A stretch of 64,000 nt of DNA from Deinococcus marmoris (GCF_001949125.1 NZ_MSTI01000157.1:1-64000); one strand, 5' to 3'; positions 34,729-45,138 are shown, numbered from the stretch's first letter. Notes: generated by a model from the letters alone, not told the origin. Made by a program: numbers and translations.

Positions 34729-35364
34729 ATGACCTACGTAACCCCCACCGCCGTTCTTCCCGTGACCCACGCCGATCTCTCCGCCCGTCAGGTCCGCCGG
34801 GGCCAGACGCTGTACTACGCGGGCGACAGCTCGCCCAGCCTGTACCGCCTGGAAAGCGGCCTGATGCGCGCCGTGCGTCTGACCCCGCAGGGCCGCAACC
34901 TGACCGTGCGCCACATCCACCCCGGCGACATCTTCGGCGAGGAAACGCTGCATGGCCAGACCCGTGCCCATCAGGTCGTCGCGCTGACCGACGCTGCGCT
35001 GACCCCTATCCACCCCGAACACCTGTCCGCCACAGAACTGTGGGACCTGACCCGCAGCCTGAGCGCGCAGCTTCAGCGCATGATGACCGACGGCGTGCAT
35101 ATTCAGGACGGCGACCTGCGTGAGCGCATCGCCCGCTACCTGCTGAATCTGGCCGACAGCACCCTGGGCGGCCAGCACGCCGACGGCGCACGCTATGTCC
35201 GCGCCACGCACGAACTGATCGCCGAGGGCACCGGGGCAACCCGCGAAAGCGTGAGCAAGCTGATCGGTGAGATGCGCGACGACGGCCTGCTGTTGCCCGC
35301 CTACCGCTGCCTGACCCTGATCGACGAAACCCGCCTCAAGGGCCTGAGCGGCTACCACGGCTGA
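34729..35364 (+). CDS. ddrI: Crp/Fnr-family regulator, DdrI-like
   Basis: The 211-residue protein has an N-terminal cyclic-nucleotide-binding beta-barrel ([38 protein letters not shown]) and a C-terminal winged helix-turn-helix ([17 protein letters not shown]). In Deinococcus the Crp-family protein DdrI responds to radiation and stress, and this product looks like it from memory. Several Crp paralogues exist in the genus, so the name is likely rather than certain. AGGAG six bases before the ATG at 34729 sets the start over an upstream in-frame ATG at 34702. Confidence 0.7.
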   Translation: MTYVTPTAVLPVTHADLSARQVRRGQTLYYAGDSSPSLYRLESGLMRAVRLTPQGRNLTVRHIHPGDIFGEETLHGQTRAHQVVALTDAALTPIHPEHLSATELWDLTRSLSAQLQRMMTDGVHIQDGDLRERIARYLLNLADSTLGGQHADGARYVRATHELIAEGTGATRESVSKLIGEMRDDGLLLPAYRCLTLIDETRLKGLSGYHG

Positions 35365-35383
35365 ATCTCTTCAGTTCTGATCT

Positions 35384-35415
35384 TCCCTCTCCACAGTTTT
35401 GGAGAGGGATTTTTT
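35384..35415 (+). terminator. Terminator of the DdrI-like gene
   Basis: TCCCTCTCC (35384-35392) pairs with GGAGAGGGA (35401-35409) around an eight-base loop and is followed by TTTTTT. It ends seven bases before the convergent corA stop codon. Confidence 0.85.
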
Positions 35416-35421
35416 CTGGCT

Positions 35422-36339
35422 TCACCACCAGCCGCGCCGCTTGAAATAAAGGGCCAGCAGGCCGCCGATCAGCAGGAAGCTGCCCCAGGCCATCACGTAC
35501 CCCAGGGGCCATTCCAGTTCCGGCATGGCCTTGAAGTTCATGCCCCACACGCCCGCCAGGAAGGTCAGGGGCAAGAAGATCACGCTGACGGCGGTCAGGG
35601 TCCGCATCACCTCGTTCATGCGCTGGTTCTGGAGGTTCAGGTGCAGGTCCAGCAGGCTGGTCAGGAAATCGCGCAGGCCGTCCAGGTGGCTGGCCGCGCG
35701 GGTGAAACTGTCCTGGGCGTCGCGGTAACGGACCAGATCGGCGGGGGTGGCGGTGGCGTGGCGGCCCAGCAGCGCGGCAGCCTCGCGGGCGTCGCTGGCC
35801 AGGCGACGGCCCTGAGACAGCAGGTGTTTGACCTCAAAAATATCGGGGACCGGGTTGTCGCGCCTGTTTTTGAACACCTGCTCCTCCAGCGCGTCGGTGC
35901 GCCTCTCCAGCGCCTCGGCCAGCGTGAAAAAGGTGTCGGCGGTGTGGTCCAGCAGTTCGTAGGTGACCTCGGCAGGCAGGTTGACATTCTCGCGGCCCAC
36001 CATCCCCCAGACGTTGTGGAGCGCCATCGTGCCCTTCGTGCTGAAGGTCAGCGCCGCGTCCGCGAAGCCGAAAATACTGATGCGTTCGGTGTCCTCGTCC
36101 TCCTTGTCGGGGTGCGAGAAAGACCGGACGGTGATAAAGGCGTGTTCGGGGTACTGCTCGGCGCGGCTCCAGTGGCCGTGTTCCAGCACGTCTTCCAGCG
36201 CCAGCTCGTTGAGGGGAAAGGCCGCCTGCAAGCGGGCCAGCTCGGGGGGCGTCACGTCCTGAACGTCCACCCAGACGCCGGAGGTCTGCCCCTCCCATTC
36301 AAAGGCTTCCCCACTCGCAAGGTGCTTGGCACGGATCAT
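35422..36339 (-). CDS. corA: CorA-family magnesium transporter
   Basis: CorA is a pentameric divalent-cation channel/transporter. The 305-residue product has a long soluble N-terminal part with coiled helices (about residues 120-240), followed by two C-terminal transmembrane helices. The family signature GMN is visible in GVWGMNF between them, and the tail is basic (YFKRRGWW). Start 36339 gives the usual length. No Shine-Dalgarno is seen, but TACCAT lies six bases before the ATG, so a leaderless transcript is likely. A longer frame to 36504 overlaps crcB and is unlikely to be used. Confidence 0.9.
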   Translation of the reverse strand: MIRAKHLASGEAFEWEGQTSGVWVDVQDVTPPELARLQAAFPLNELALEDVLEHGHWSRAEQYPEHAFITVRSFSHPDKEDEDTERISIFGFADAALTFSTKGTMALHNVWGMVGRENVNLPAEVTYELLDHTADTFFTLAEALERRTDALEEQVFKNRRDNPVPDIFEVKHLLSQGRRLASDAREAAALLGRHATATPADLVRYRDAQDSFTRAASHLDGLRDFLTSLLDLHLNLQNQRMNEVMRTLTAVSVIFLPLTFLAGVWGMNFKAMPELEWPLGYVMAWGSFLLIGGLLALYFKRRGWW

Positions 36340-36403
36340 GGGGGAATGGTACGCGGCCCAGACAGACAAAGCGTCACCCTGTTCACGCACTATCCTGTTG
36401 CCC

Positions 36404-36780
36404 ATGACGCCCGCGCTGTGGATTTCGTTGATGCTTGGAGGCGCGGTGGGTGCGGCCTGCCGCCAGGGGACGGTGCTGGCGCTGATGCCGCTGGTGGCCC
36501 GCACGGGTTTTCCCTACGCCGTGCTGATCATCAACGTGCTGGGATCGTTCCTGCTGGGCCTGACGCTGGCCCTGGCCGGGCGCGGCGTGGTGCCGGAAGC
36601 GGTGCGGGTGGCCTTCGGCACGGGCGTGCTGGGCGCGTTCACCACCTTTTCCACCTTCAGCACGGAGATGGACGGGCTGTTGCTGCGGGGACAGGCCGTG
36701 TCGGCCCTGCTGTACGCGCTGGGCAGCGTGGGTTTGGGGCTGACGGCGGCCATCTTTGGCAGGCTCCTGGGTGCCAAACT

Positions 36781-36784
<4 letters not shown>
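36404..36784 (+). CDS. crcB: Fluoride exporter CrcB
   Basis: CrcB/Fluc channels expel fluoride. The 126-residue product has four hydrophobic helices and the family motifs GAACRQG (with the conserved Arg), [10 protein letters not shown] and [15 protein letters not shown]. The length is normal. TATCCT lies seven bases before the ATG, suggesting a leaderless start, and no fluoride riboswitch is visible upstream. Its stop overlaps the GTG start of xseA (GTGA). Confidence 0.95.
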
Positions 36785-37990
<1,206 letters not shown>

Positions 37991-38007
<17 letters not shown>

Positions 38008-38518
38008 GCATGGCGATCTCGTTGCAGTTCTCAAAGAACGCGCAGCGCTGGCACTCGCTCCAGACCTTCGGGTGCAGGTGGGTCTTGTCTATGCGCGTGA
38101 AGCCGCACTTCTCAAAAAAGACCTGCTGATACGTCCACGCGAACAGCGCGGGCAGGTCAATCTCGCGGGCTTCCTGTTCGCAGGCTGCCACCAACTGTTT
38201 GCCCAGGCCGCGCCCCTGCATGTTGGGATGAATGGCCAGACCGCGCACCTCGGCCAGATCGGGGGCCAGCAGATGCAGGCCGCAGACGCCCGCCAGACCA
38301 CCGACCTGATCCTCATGGGCCTCGGCAAAAATTAGTTGGAAGTCGCGGATGGTCTCGGCCAGCAGGGCGCGTGAGCGCACCAGCATCTGCCCACGCGCCG
38401 CCCAGTAGCCGATCAGCTCGTGAATGGCCTCAATGTCCGACAGCTTCGCCTTGCGCCCACTCAGGGGAGCCTGCTGGTGGATGTCGGGAATGGCGATGGA
38501 ATCCAGGGAAAGGGTCAT
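37991..38518 (-). CDS. GNAT acetyltransferase, possible short N-acetylglutamate synthase
   Basis: The start at 38518 gives about 175 residues. The N-terminal [25 protein letters not shown], the acetyl-CoA loop [11 protein letters not shown] and the C-terminal FEKCGF... suggest the short ArgA-like branch of GNAT proteins, which make N-acetylglutamate for arginine synthesis. The Cys-rich segment [15 protein letters not shown] is shared by that branch. It lies at the downstream end of the argG-argH cluster, which supports the idea. Sequence alone does not prove the substrate. Confidence 0.7.
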
Positions 38519-38606
38519 GCGCGCCCCTGGCGCGGGTTGTGGTGTGTGGACTGTGGGTTGTGGCACAGATCACCCACGACCCACAACCCACGCCCTACAA
38601 CCCTCC
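38519..38606. repeat. GTGGGTTGTGG repeat and hairpin
   Basis: GTGGGTTGTGG (38552-38562) and CCACAACCCAC (38580-38590) form an 11-base perfect inverted repeat flanked by more copies of the same word. The sequence CCACAACCCACAG also occurs inside aceF (5391-5421), so this is an interspersed repeat. It separates two GNAT genes and may act as a terminator or processing site. Confidence 0.55.
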
Positions 38607-39077
38607 TTAAGCCTTGCTGGCCCCACTGGTCAGATCGCGCATCCAGGTGGTGTCGCCGGGGCGCTGGCCGCCGGAGCGGTAAGCCTTGACCTGCGGGGCG
38701 TCGGGAATATCGCCCATGACCAGGGCCATCGGCACCTGGGTAAAACCGAAGGTACTCCAGTCGCCACCACTGCTGAACATGTAGACCGCGCGGTCCCCCC
38801 GGCCCTGGGCGTACTCGATGGCGCTCATGATCAGCCGCCGTCCCAGACCCCCACCCCGCGCGTCCGGCATCACGGCTGCGCCGCGCAGCAGTGATGCCCC
38901 GTCGCCGTGTTCCAGGCCAATCGCGCCGATGGGCTGGCCGCCGCGCTCCATCACCCAGTAGGTGGTGCCCGTCGCCATCGCCTCGTCGGTGTCCAGCCCG
39001 GCGTCGTGAAACACGCGGACGACGGTGTCCTTGTCGCTGGCAGTGGCCAGCCTGATCTGAATATTCTGATCGGTCAT
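38607..39077 (-). CDS. GNAT-family acetyltransferase (ArsN2-like), copy A
   Basis: The 156-residue protein has the acetyl-CoA-binding loop (VMPDARGGGLGRRLIMSAIEYA) and the end strand FGFTQVP. It is similar along its length to the next protein (IGLEHGDGxSLxR, RGDRAVYxFS), so the two are tandem paralogues. They resemble ArsN2-like acetyltransferases in layout, but substrate is unknown. The start has a good GGAGGAA site. Confidence 0.75.
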   Translation of the reverse strand: MTDQNIQIRLATASDKDTVVRVFHDAGLDTDEAMATGTTYWVMERGGQPIGAIGLEHGDGASLLRGAAVMPDARGGGLGRRLIMSAIEYAQGRGDRAVYMFSSGGDWSTFGFTQVPMALVMGDIPDAPQVKAYRSGGQRPGDTTWMRDLTSGASKA

Positions 39078-39200
39078 GGGAAATTCCTCCGGAAAAGAAA
39101 AGGGCAATGAACTGAGATTCGCCGAGCGGTCCCGGCGCACTTGAATTGAGAACGTGGGCAGAATAGCGCACGGCCCGCGCCCGTGGCAGGCGTCCAGCGT

Positions 39201-39710
39201 TCATTTCCGGCCTCCCCCATTCAACTCGCGCTTCCACGCCTGCTCACCGTGAATCCAGCCTTTCAGCAGCCCACTGCTGACCTGGGGCGTGCCCGACAGC
39301 GCGGCACTGATTTCATCTACGCCCACCGGGACAAAGCCGAAGCGCAGCCAGTAATCCCCGGCCTCCTGGCTGAACAGATACACGGCCCGGTCCCCGCGCA
39401 GGCTGGCATGCGTGAGCGCCGAGGTCACCAGTGCGCGGCCCAGCCCCTGCGAGCGCGCCGTGGGCAACACGGCAGTCGAGCGGATCAGCGACACGCCGTC
39501 CCCGTGTTCCAGGCCGATGCAGCCGCCCGGCACGCCGTCGAGGTCCGCAATCCAGTAGGTGCTGCCCTCGGGGGTCACGCTCTGGGTATGCAACCCGCAG
39601 CCCTCCAGCAGCGCCAGGACGGTAGGAAAGTCCTGTGGCGCGGCCTGGCGCAACTTGACGTGCATCTGGGAAAGAGGAGGGTGGGCGTTGGGAATCTGGG
39701 TGGGGGTCAT
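39201..39710 (-). CDS. GNAT-family acetyltransferase (ArsN2-like), copy B
   Basis: The 169-residue paralogue of the preceding gene has VLPTARSQGLGRALVTSALTHA as its acetyl-CoA loop, followed by LRGDRAVYLFSQEAGDYWLRFGFVPV. The family acetylates small amines or amino acids. A second, weaker start (MHVKLRQAAPQD, residue 16) would give 154 residues. It sits between the HIT gene and its paralogue. Confidence 0.75.
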   Translation of the reverse strand: MTPTQIPNAHPPLSQMHVKLRQAAPQDFPTVLALLEGCGLHTQSVTPEGSTYWIADLDGVPGGCIGLEHGDGVSLIRSTAVLPTARSQGLGRALVTSALTHASLRGDRAVYLFSQEAGDYWLRFGFVPVGVDEISAALSGTPQVSSGLLKGWIHGEQAWKRELNGGGRK

Positions 39711-39759
39711 GGGGAAACCTCTGGGGGATGGGGGGCGGTTGATGAAAGTTGAGCTGAAG

Positions 39760-39806
39760 GCAAACCCCTCAGTCCGCTACGCGGCCAGCTCCCTTTAAAG
39801 GGAGCC
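39760..39806. repeat. Repeat element with an 18-base palindrome at the HIT gene end
   Basis: GCTCCCTTTAAAGGGAGC (39788-39805) is a perfect palindrome embedded in sequence typical of small interspersed elements (CTCAGTCCGCTACGCGGCC). It overlaps the HIT gene's stop codon, so it supplies the last codons and probably a terminator. Confidence 0.6.
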
Positions 39807-40286
39807 AAGTGGTTGTTGTCGTCGTTCAGCCGCCTGTGCCGCCGCTTTCAGGAAATAGCGCAGGCCCGCGCCCGCCGAGGCGTCCGTGTTCCAACGAGGA
39901 ATGACGTGCAGGTGAACGTGCGGAATATGCGCCCCGCCCGCCGGGAAGACGTTCCAGCCGACTGTGTAGCCATCTGGTTTAACGGTGGCCTCTAAATGGG
40001 CGCGGACCTCGGCCAACAAGTTATGGATGGAGGAAGCCTCAGCGGGGGTCAGGTCAAAGACGGTTTCGCAGGGACGGCGCGTGACGATGATTCCTGAATT
40101 GAAAAGTCCCTCAGCATATTGAGGCTGGAGCTGGCTATAGATGCACAGCTCATTTTCAAGCGTGAATCCCGTTCCGCCGAGCTGCCCAGTGTCGTCTGGC
40201 ACGAGTGGATTCTTCTCCGGGTGCGCCAGCCAGTGCGCCCATTCCTCCTGCCGCTTACCCAGGAGGGTGCCGTCCAGATTCACCAT
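39795..40286 (-). CDS. HIT-family hydrolase
   Basis: The 163-residue protein has the histidine-triad motif HIPHVHLHVIP near its C-terminus, the signature of HIT nucleotide hydrolases/transferases. The start ATG at 40286 follows GAGGAG by eight bases; a GTG nine bases earlier also exists. It lies 12 bases after argH's stop, so it is part of the arg transcript. Its last five residues (PLGSL) come from the repeat element at 39760. Confidence 0.85.
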   Translation of the reverse strand: MVNLDGTLLGKRQEEWAHWLAHPEKNPLVPDDTGQLGGTGFTLENELCIYSQLQPQYAEGLFNSGIIVTRRPCETVFDLTPAEASSIHNLLAEVRAHLEATVKPDGYTVGWNVFPAGGAHIPHVHLHVIPRWNTDASAGAGLRYFLKAAAQAAERRQQPLGSL

Positions 40287-40298
40287 CACGTCCACTCC

Positions 40299-41708
40299 TC
40301 AGTCCTCCACAGCCATGCCCAGCTTCGCCTTGGCGGCGTCCACCGCCTCACGCACCCGTTTGGGCGCGGTGCCGCCGTAGCTCAGGCGGTTCTTGACGCT
40401 CTCCTCGACCGTGAGCGAGGCCGCGACTTCAGCATTCAGCAGCGGATGGGCAGCTTTCAATTCCTCGTCAGTCAGCTCCCACAGTTGCCGATTAGAGCGT
40501 GAGGCCACGCCCACCAGACCGCCCACCACTTCATGCGCCTCGCGGAAAGGGACGCCCTGGCGGGCCAGGAAATCGGCGACATCGGTGGCCGTGCTGTAGC
40601 CGCGCGCCGCTGCCTCGCGGGTTTTATCGGCGTGCCACTCGCATTTGGGCAGCATGTCGGCGTACAGACGCAGCACGATTGACAGGGTGTCGTAGCTGTC
40701 AAAGACGCCTTCCTTGTCCTCCTGCAAGTCCTTGTTGTAGGCCAGCGGCGTACCCTTGACCACCGTCAGCAGGCCCATCAGGTTGCCGAACACGCGCCCC
40801 GCTTTGCCGCGCGCCAGTTCGGACACGTCGGGGTTTTTCTTCTGCGGCATGATGCTGCTGCCCGTGGTGTGCGAGTCCGGCAGCGTCAGGAAGCCGAACT
40901 CGAAGGTGCTGTACAGGATCAATTCTTCGCTCAGGCGGGAGACGTGCGCGGACAGGATGGCGCAAGCACTCAGGAACTCCAGCGCGAAATCCCGGCTGCC
41001 CACGCCGTCCAGGGAGTTAGCGGTGGGGCGGGCGAATCCCAGCGCGGTGGACACCGTATGGCGGTCAATCGGCCACGGTGTCCCGGCCAGCGCCGAGCTG
41101 CCCAGCGGCGACTCGTCCATGCGGGCAGCAGCGTCCAGAAAACGGCCCTCGTCGCGCTCCAGCATGGCGGCGTAGGCCATGAACCAGTGGGCCAGCAGGA
41201 TGGGTTGCGCCACCTGAAGGTGCGTGTAGCCGGGCAGGATGACGCCCGCATCCAGCGCCCGCTCGGCCTCAGCCACCATCACGGCACGCAGGGCGCGGGT
41301 CTGAGCGGCCAGATCGTGCGCGGCTTCCTTGGTAAACAACCGGAAATCCACCGCCACCTGATCGTTGCGGCTGCGGGCGGTGTGCAGCTTGCCCGCCACC
41401 GGGCCGATCCGGTCCCGCAGCGCCGCCTCGATGTTCATATGTACGTCTTCGCGGTCCAGTCGCCACTCGAACTCCCCGGCGCGAATCTCGTCCAGCACAG
41501 CATTTAAGCCGTCGCTGATCTGGGTGACTTCCTCGGCGCTCAGAATGTCCACCTGCCCCAGCATGGCGACGTGCGCCAGCGAGCCGCGAATGTCCTGCTC
41601 GTACAACCGTTGATCGAAGGACACGGAGGCGTTGAACAGTTCCACGAGGCTGTCGGTAGCCTCAGCGAAACGGCCTCCCCAGAGTTTCTTGTCTTTAGTG
41701 TTGGTCAT
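40299..41708 (-). CDS. argH: Argininosuccinate lyase
   Basis: ArgH splits argininosuccinate to arginine and fumarate. The 469-residue product has the superfamily signature GSSIMPQKKNPD with the catalytic loop, plus TARSRNDQVAVDFRL and LPGYTHLQVAQP. The opening KLWGGRFAEATDSLVELFNASV is typical. The start at 41708 overlaps the preceding SUKH gene's stop by 14 bases, so translation may be coupled. It belongs to the argG-to-HIT cluster. Confidence 0.96.
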   Translation of the reverse strand: MTNTKDKKLWGGRFAEATDSLVELFNASVSFDQRLYEQDIRGSLAHVAMLGQVDILSAEEVTQISDGLNAVLDEIRAGEFEWRLDREDVHMNIEAALRDRIGPVAGKLHTARSRNDQVAVDFRLFTKEAAHDLAAQTRALRAVMVAEAERALDAGVILPGYTHLQVAQPILLAHWFMAYAAMLERDEGRFLDAAARMDESPLGSSALAGTPWPIDRHTVSTALGFARPTANSLDGVGSRDFALEFLSACAILSAHVSRLSEELILYSTFEFGFLTLPDSHTTGSSIMPQKKNPDVSELARGKAGRVFGNLMGLLTVVKGTPLAYNKDLQEDKEGVFDSYDTLSIVLRLYADMLPKCEWHADKTREAAARGYSTATDVADFLARQGVPFREAHEVVGGLVGVASRSNRQLWELTDEELKAAHPLLNAEVAASLTVEESVKNRLSYGGTAPKRVREAVDAAKAKLGMAVED

Positions 41709-42354
41709 TTGTACACCTCAGTAAATTCAAATGAGCATCAAGTTCCGATTCATACCAAGTCAGGAACGTCACTTTCTCACCATGAATGAGATAAGGAGAT
41801 AAGCCCTCGTCAACGTGTCTGACATCCTCCCAGATGTGTCCCCTCTCCTCGCCCGAAACAATTAGCTGAAACTCGTAATCCATCCTCGCTACAGGAAAGC
41901 AACCACTCAGGTGGTCATCGCTGAAATAGTCAGCCATCCAGATTTTCTCGGAAGAAGACAGCCGTGGTTCAAAATGCGGCTTTTCTAGGTCCTCAGCACT
42001 TATGACCGCCGAAGACCCGTCATATTCCGTATTCCAAGCGGACTGATGTGGGAATGGAATATCCAGCCGTCTCGTTTTACAAATTTTCAGGCTATGCGAA
42101 ACTGCATATAAACCTTGGTACGGATTGACGCTTCCGTTACCAATCCTCTCCAGAAATGCGACATATTCTTCCGGTAGACTAAATCCAACCTGATCTTCAA
42201 TAGATTTTATTTCATCATGAGATAAGCAAGGCCAAAACTTATAATCTGCAATTTTATAAGCCTCAGAAGTTTGAGACTCCAGAAGTTTAATTAGTACTGC
42301 AATCGCACTCTCTACAGAATCCAACTTCCTTTCAATCTCACTTGAAAATATCAT
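41695..42354 (-). CDS. SMI1/KNR4 (SUKH) family protein
   Basis: The 219-residue protein has a SUKH-1-like domain: CLSHDEIKSIEDQVGFSLPEEYVAFLERIGNGS (about residues 47-79), followed by LYAVSHSL and a C-terminal FSDDHLSGCFPVARMDYEFQLIVSGEERGHIWEDVRH. SUKH proteins often give immunity to contact-dependent or phage-encoded toxins. The gene is clearly AT-richer than its arg neighbours, hinting at foreign origin, yet its start shares ATGA with the upstream gene's stop and its end overlaps argH. No toxin gene is nearby. Confidence 0.8.
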   Translation of the reverse strand: MIFSSEIERKLDSVESAIAVLIKLLESQTSEAYKIADYKFWPCLSHDEIKSIEDQVGFSLPEEYVAFLERIGNGSVNPYQGLYAVSHSLKICKTRRLDIPFPHQSAWNTEYDGSSAVISAEDLEKPHFEPRLSSSEKIWMADYFSDDHLSGCFPVARMDYEFQLIVSGEERGHIWEDVRHVDEGLSPYLIHGEKVTFLTWYESELDAHLNLLRCTNDQH

Positions 42355-42809
42355 CTCGCCATCACTTTGACTAAAACCACTGGCACCGGACTCCCCGGAC
42401 TGGCGAACGCATAAACCTCATTGGACTGCACGTATCCCAACCGCTCGTAATACGGCACAACCTCTAAATTGAATTGCGAGACGGCCAGCAGCACGCGCCT
42501 GAAGCCTCTTTCAAAAGCAGTCTGTTCCACCGCCCGCACCAGCGCTACGCCGATGCCCTGGCCGCGATGCCGGGGTAGGGTGGCAAGTTTATTCAGCGTC
42601 AGGGTGCCTTCGCCATCCGGGCGGAAGCCGACGCAGCCGCAGACCTTTCCCGCATCGACGGCCACGAATCCGCCTGAACCGGGAGCAAACAGCGATTGCT
42701 CCAACCCCTCCAGCGTCGTGCGGTTCCAGCTTGAACGGGGGTCCATCCCTACCGCCAACATGACCGTGTGGAAGGCGGGCAGATCGGCGGGAACCACACG
42801 GCGAATCAC
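42351..42809 (-). CDS. GNAT-family acetyltransferase
   Basis: The GTG at 42809 (GGAG six bases ahead; it overlaps the stop of the preceding gene) begins a 152-residue GNAT protein with LPRHRGQGIGVALVRAVEQTA as acetyl-CoA loop and YYERLGYV near the end. It is one of five GNAT genes in the arg cluster. Substrate unknown. Confidence 0.75.
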   Translation of the reverse strand: MIRRVVPADLPAFHTVMLAVGMDPRSSWNRTTLEGLEQSLFAPGSGGFVAVDAGKVCGCVGFRPDGEGTLTLNKLATLPRHRGQGIGVALVRAVEQTAFERGFRRVLLAVSQFNLEVVPYYERLGYVQSNEVYAFASPGSPVPVVLVKVMAR

Positions 42810-43282
42810 GATGGCTCCAGCGTCAGGCGCATCTCGTTGGTGGAGACGAAACCCAGCTTGATATACGTGGGTTTCCCCGCGTCGGAGGCGTGCAGGCTGA
42901 CCTGTTCCACGCCGCGCGCCCGGCATTCGGCCAGCAGCACCTGCATCAGATACCGGGCCAGCCCTTGCCCCCGCTGTTCCGGGGCCACATAAACGTTCTG
43001 GATGTATGCCCGGAGCGGGGTCACGGTGCGTGGGCTGGGCGGCAGCATCTGCCAGGAAACGCCTGCACCCGCCACAACCTGTTCCCCCCTCTCAATCAGG
43101 ATGCCGGAGTACGTGTCGTTGGCCAGTGCGCCGCGCAGCCACTCCAGACTGGGGGCAGAACTCGCACGCACCCGCGCCACGTCGCTGCCCATGTCGGTGA
43201 ACATGGCGTCACGCTGGGCCTGAATAAGTTCGGCGTCGGCCAGAGTGGCAGGGCGTAGGGTCAGGCCATCAGGCAGAATCAC
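42806..43282 (-). CDS. GNAT-family acetyltransferase
   Basis: The GTG at 43282 shares its bases with the stop of the DinB-like gene (GTGA). The 158-residue protein shows VAPEQRGQGLARYLMQVLLAE and ASDAGKPTYIKLGF, typical of GNAT acetyltransferases. The open frame extends further upstream but reaches into the neighbour. Substrate unknown. Confidence 0.75.
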   Translation of the reverse strand: MILPDGLTLRPATLADAELIQAQRDAMFTDMGSDVARVRASSAPSLEWLRGALANDTYSGILIERGEQVVAGAGVSWQMLPPSPRTVTPLRAYIQNVYVAPEQRGQGLARYLMQVLLAECRARGVEQVSLHASDAGKPTYIKLGFVSTNEMRLTLEPS

Positions 43283-43719
43283 GCGCCCGTCCGCTCCCAG
43301 ATTTGCGCCAGATGGTGCAACTGGTGGCACACATAATCCGCCGCCACGAACTCCAGTGTCACGCTGTCGCCGCCGCCGATGCTCAGGGTGTGGCCCAGAC
43401 TGGCGGGCGGCAACTGCGCGATGACATGGGCAAACTGAAGCTGATACGCGGCCCACAGTTCCACGATCTCGGACCAGGGGCGCTCCTGCCAGCCGCCCAC
43501 CTCCACCCAGACATCCTGATCGTAGCCAGGCAGGGCGAGGCCATCCTCAACGGAAGCGCGAACAAAGCGGGCGTGGTTGTTGACGCCACTGTCTATCAGG
43601 TGGCCCAGAACCTGTTTCCCGCTCCACACGTCGGAGGCAGGCTTGCGGGATGCCAGCTCTTCAGTGATGACTTGAAGGCGCAGCAACGCTCCAGCGACAA
43701 CTTCCGCGAGGCCCATCAT
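43279..43719 (-). CDS. DinB-family metal-dependent protein
   Basis: The 146-residue four-helix protein carries the three His of DinB-like enzymes: HLIDSGVNNH and later CHQLHHLAQIW. Members act as thiol transferases (some with bacillithiol or mycothiol) or unknown hydrolases. Bacillithiol is used by Deinococcus, which makes that role attractive here. The start lies two bases after argG's stop. Confidence 0.75.
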   Translation of the reverse strand: MMGLAEVVAGALLRLQVITEELASRKPASDVWSGKQVLGHLIDSGVNNHARFVRASVEDGLALPGYDQDVWVEVGGWQERPWSEIVELWAAYQLQFAHVIAQLPPASLGHTLSIGGGDSVTLEFVAADYVCHQLHHLAQIWERTGA

Positions 43720-43721
43720 CC

Positions 43722-44975
43722 TCAGACCTTCGCCGCTTCTTTCTGCTCCGCCCTGGCCTGAACCCGCGCCTGCACGCGCATCCGCAGGGCGTTGAGCTTG
43801 ATGAATGCTCCAGCGTCGTGCTGGTTGTAGTCGCCGCCCGCCTCGAAGGACACCAGATCCTTGTCGTACAGGCTCTGCGGGGCTTTGCGGCCCACCGTGT
43901 CGCAGTTGCCCTTGTACAGCTTCAGGCGGGCCGTTCCCGTGACCGACTGCGCGACGTGATCGATGTAGACCTGCAACGCCTCGCGCTCGGGGGCGAACCA
44001 GAAGCCGTTGTAGACCAGTTCGGCGTATTTGACGCCTAGGGCGTCGCGCTGATGCAGCACCTCGCGGTCCAGGGTCAGGCTCTCCACGGCGCGGCGGGCG
44101 TGGTACAGCAGGGTGCCGCCGGGGGTTTCGTACACGCCGCGCGATTTCATGCCCACGAAGCGGTTTTCCACCAGATCGATGCGTCCGATGCCGTGCTTGC
44201 CCCCAATCTCATTGGCTTTCTGAAGCAGGTCAGCAGGCGAGAGCTTCTGGCCGTCAATGCTGACTGGATCGCCATTCACGAACTCCACTTCCACGTATTG
44301 CGCCTCATTGGGGGCGTCCTCGGGAGAGACGGTCAGTTTGAACATGTGCGCGGGCGGCTCGGTCCAGGGGTCTTCCAGAATGCCGCCCTCGTAGCTGATG
44401 TGCAGCATGTTGGCGTCGGTACTCCAGGGGTCTTTCTTGGTGGTGGGGACGGGAATGTTGTGTTCATGCGCGAAGGCTTCCAGATCGGCGCGGCCCTGAA
44501 ACTCCCAGTCGCGCCAGGGGGCCACAGTCACGATGTCGGGGTTGAGGGCATACGCGGTCATCTCGAAGCGCACCTGATCGTTGCCCTTGCCCGTCGCGCC
44601 GTGCGACACGGCCACCGCGCCCTCTTTGGCGGCGATTTCCACCATCTTCTTGGCGATCAGCGGGCGGGCAATTGAGGTTCCCAGCAGGTAATAGCCCTCG
44701 TACAGCGCGCTGCTGCGGAACATCGGAAACACGTAATCGCGCACGAATTCCTCGCGCAGGTCCAGGGCGTAGGCGGCCACCGCCCCCGTATTCAGCGCCT
44801 TGACGCGGGCTTCTTCCACCTCGTCACCCTGGCCCAGATCGGCGGTAAAGCACACCACGTCGTAATTGCGCTCGGTCTGGAGCCACTTGAGAATGATGCT
44901 GGTGTCCAGACCGCCACTGTAGGCGAGGACGATTTTTTCGCGGCTGCTGGCGGCGGTGCTGTTGGGGTCAGTCAT
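43722..44975 (-). CDS. argG: Argininosuccinate synthase
   Basis: ArgG joins citrulline and aspartate using ATP. The 417-residue product shows the PP-loop [11 protein letters not shown], then [48 protein letters not shown] and [18 protein letters not shown]. The start at 44975 has AGGAGAC about ten bases ahead. It is the first structural gene of the cluster that runs to the HIT and GNAT genes. The 165-base leader ahead carries regulatory signals listed separately. Confidence 0.97.
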   Translation of the reverse strand: MTDPNSTAASSREKIVLAYSGGLDTSIILKWLQTERNYDVVCFTADLGQGDEVEEARVKALNTGAVAAYALDLREEFVRDYVFPMFRSSALYEGYYLLGTSIARPLIAKKMVEIAAKEGAVAVSHGATGKGNDQVRFEMTAYALNPDIVTVAPWRDWEFQGRADLEAFAHEHNIPVPTTKKDPWSTDANMLHISYEGGILEDPWTEPPAHMFKLTVSPEDAPNEAQYVEVEFVNGDPVSIDGQKLSPADLLQKANEIGGKHGIGRIDLVENRFVGMKSRGVYETPGGTLLYHARRAVESLTLDREVLHQRDALGVKYAELVYNGFWFAPEREALQVYIDHVAQSVTGTARLKLYKGNCDTVGRKAPQSLYDKDLVSFEAGGDYNQHDAGAFIKLNALRMRVQARVQARAEQKEAAKV

Positions 44976-45080
44976 GGGGTGATTGTCTCCTAGAAAGGTC
45001 AGGCAACGCAAAAGGCCCGGCGCATGCAGACGCCGCCCATTCCCACAGTGTCGGTCAAAACCTGCGGGTCAGGCGGAGAT

Positions 45081-45107
45081 TCAGCGTCGGGAAATCGAGT
45101 CAGGCAT
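45081..45107 (-). promoter_or_regulatory. Leader peptide ORF, MPDSISRR, before argG
   Basis: An ATG in the argG leader opens eight codons ending in CGA CGC (Arg-Arg) directly before TGA. Leader peptides of this design slow ribosomes when charged tRNA is scarce. No Shine-Dalgarno is present, so the case is not strong. A hairpin with a T run lies about 50 bases downstream. Confidence 0.4.
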
Positions 45108-45119
45108 GGTTTGTATTGT

Positions 45120-45138
45120 TATGCGCTATTTACGCATA
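45120..45138 (-). promoter_or_regulatory. Inverted repeat at the expected argG transcript start
   Basis: TATGCG (45120-45125) and CGCATA (45133-45138) flank an AT-rich seven-base spacer. The repeat lies right at the predicted +1, where a repressor would block initiation. It differs from the usual ARG box (TGAAT...ATTCA), so it may be an ArgR variant or another regulator's site. Confidence 0.5.

Noticed and set aside
36340..36403. Fluoride riboswitch before crcB
   Set aside because: The 60-base gap lacks the conserved riboswitch core, and the promoter is placed for a leaderless transcript.
35641..36780. Extension of xseA far upstream in the same frame
   Set aside because: The frame is open by chance across corA and crcB. 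The conserved protein begins at the GTG that overlaps crcB's stop.
40287..40295. Earlier GTG start for the HIT gene
   Set aside because: The ribosome site GAGGAG would be too close to it. Spacing fits the ATG at 40286.
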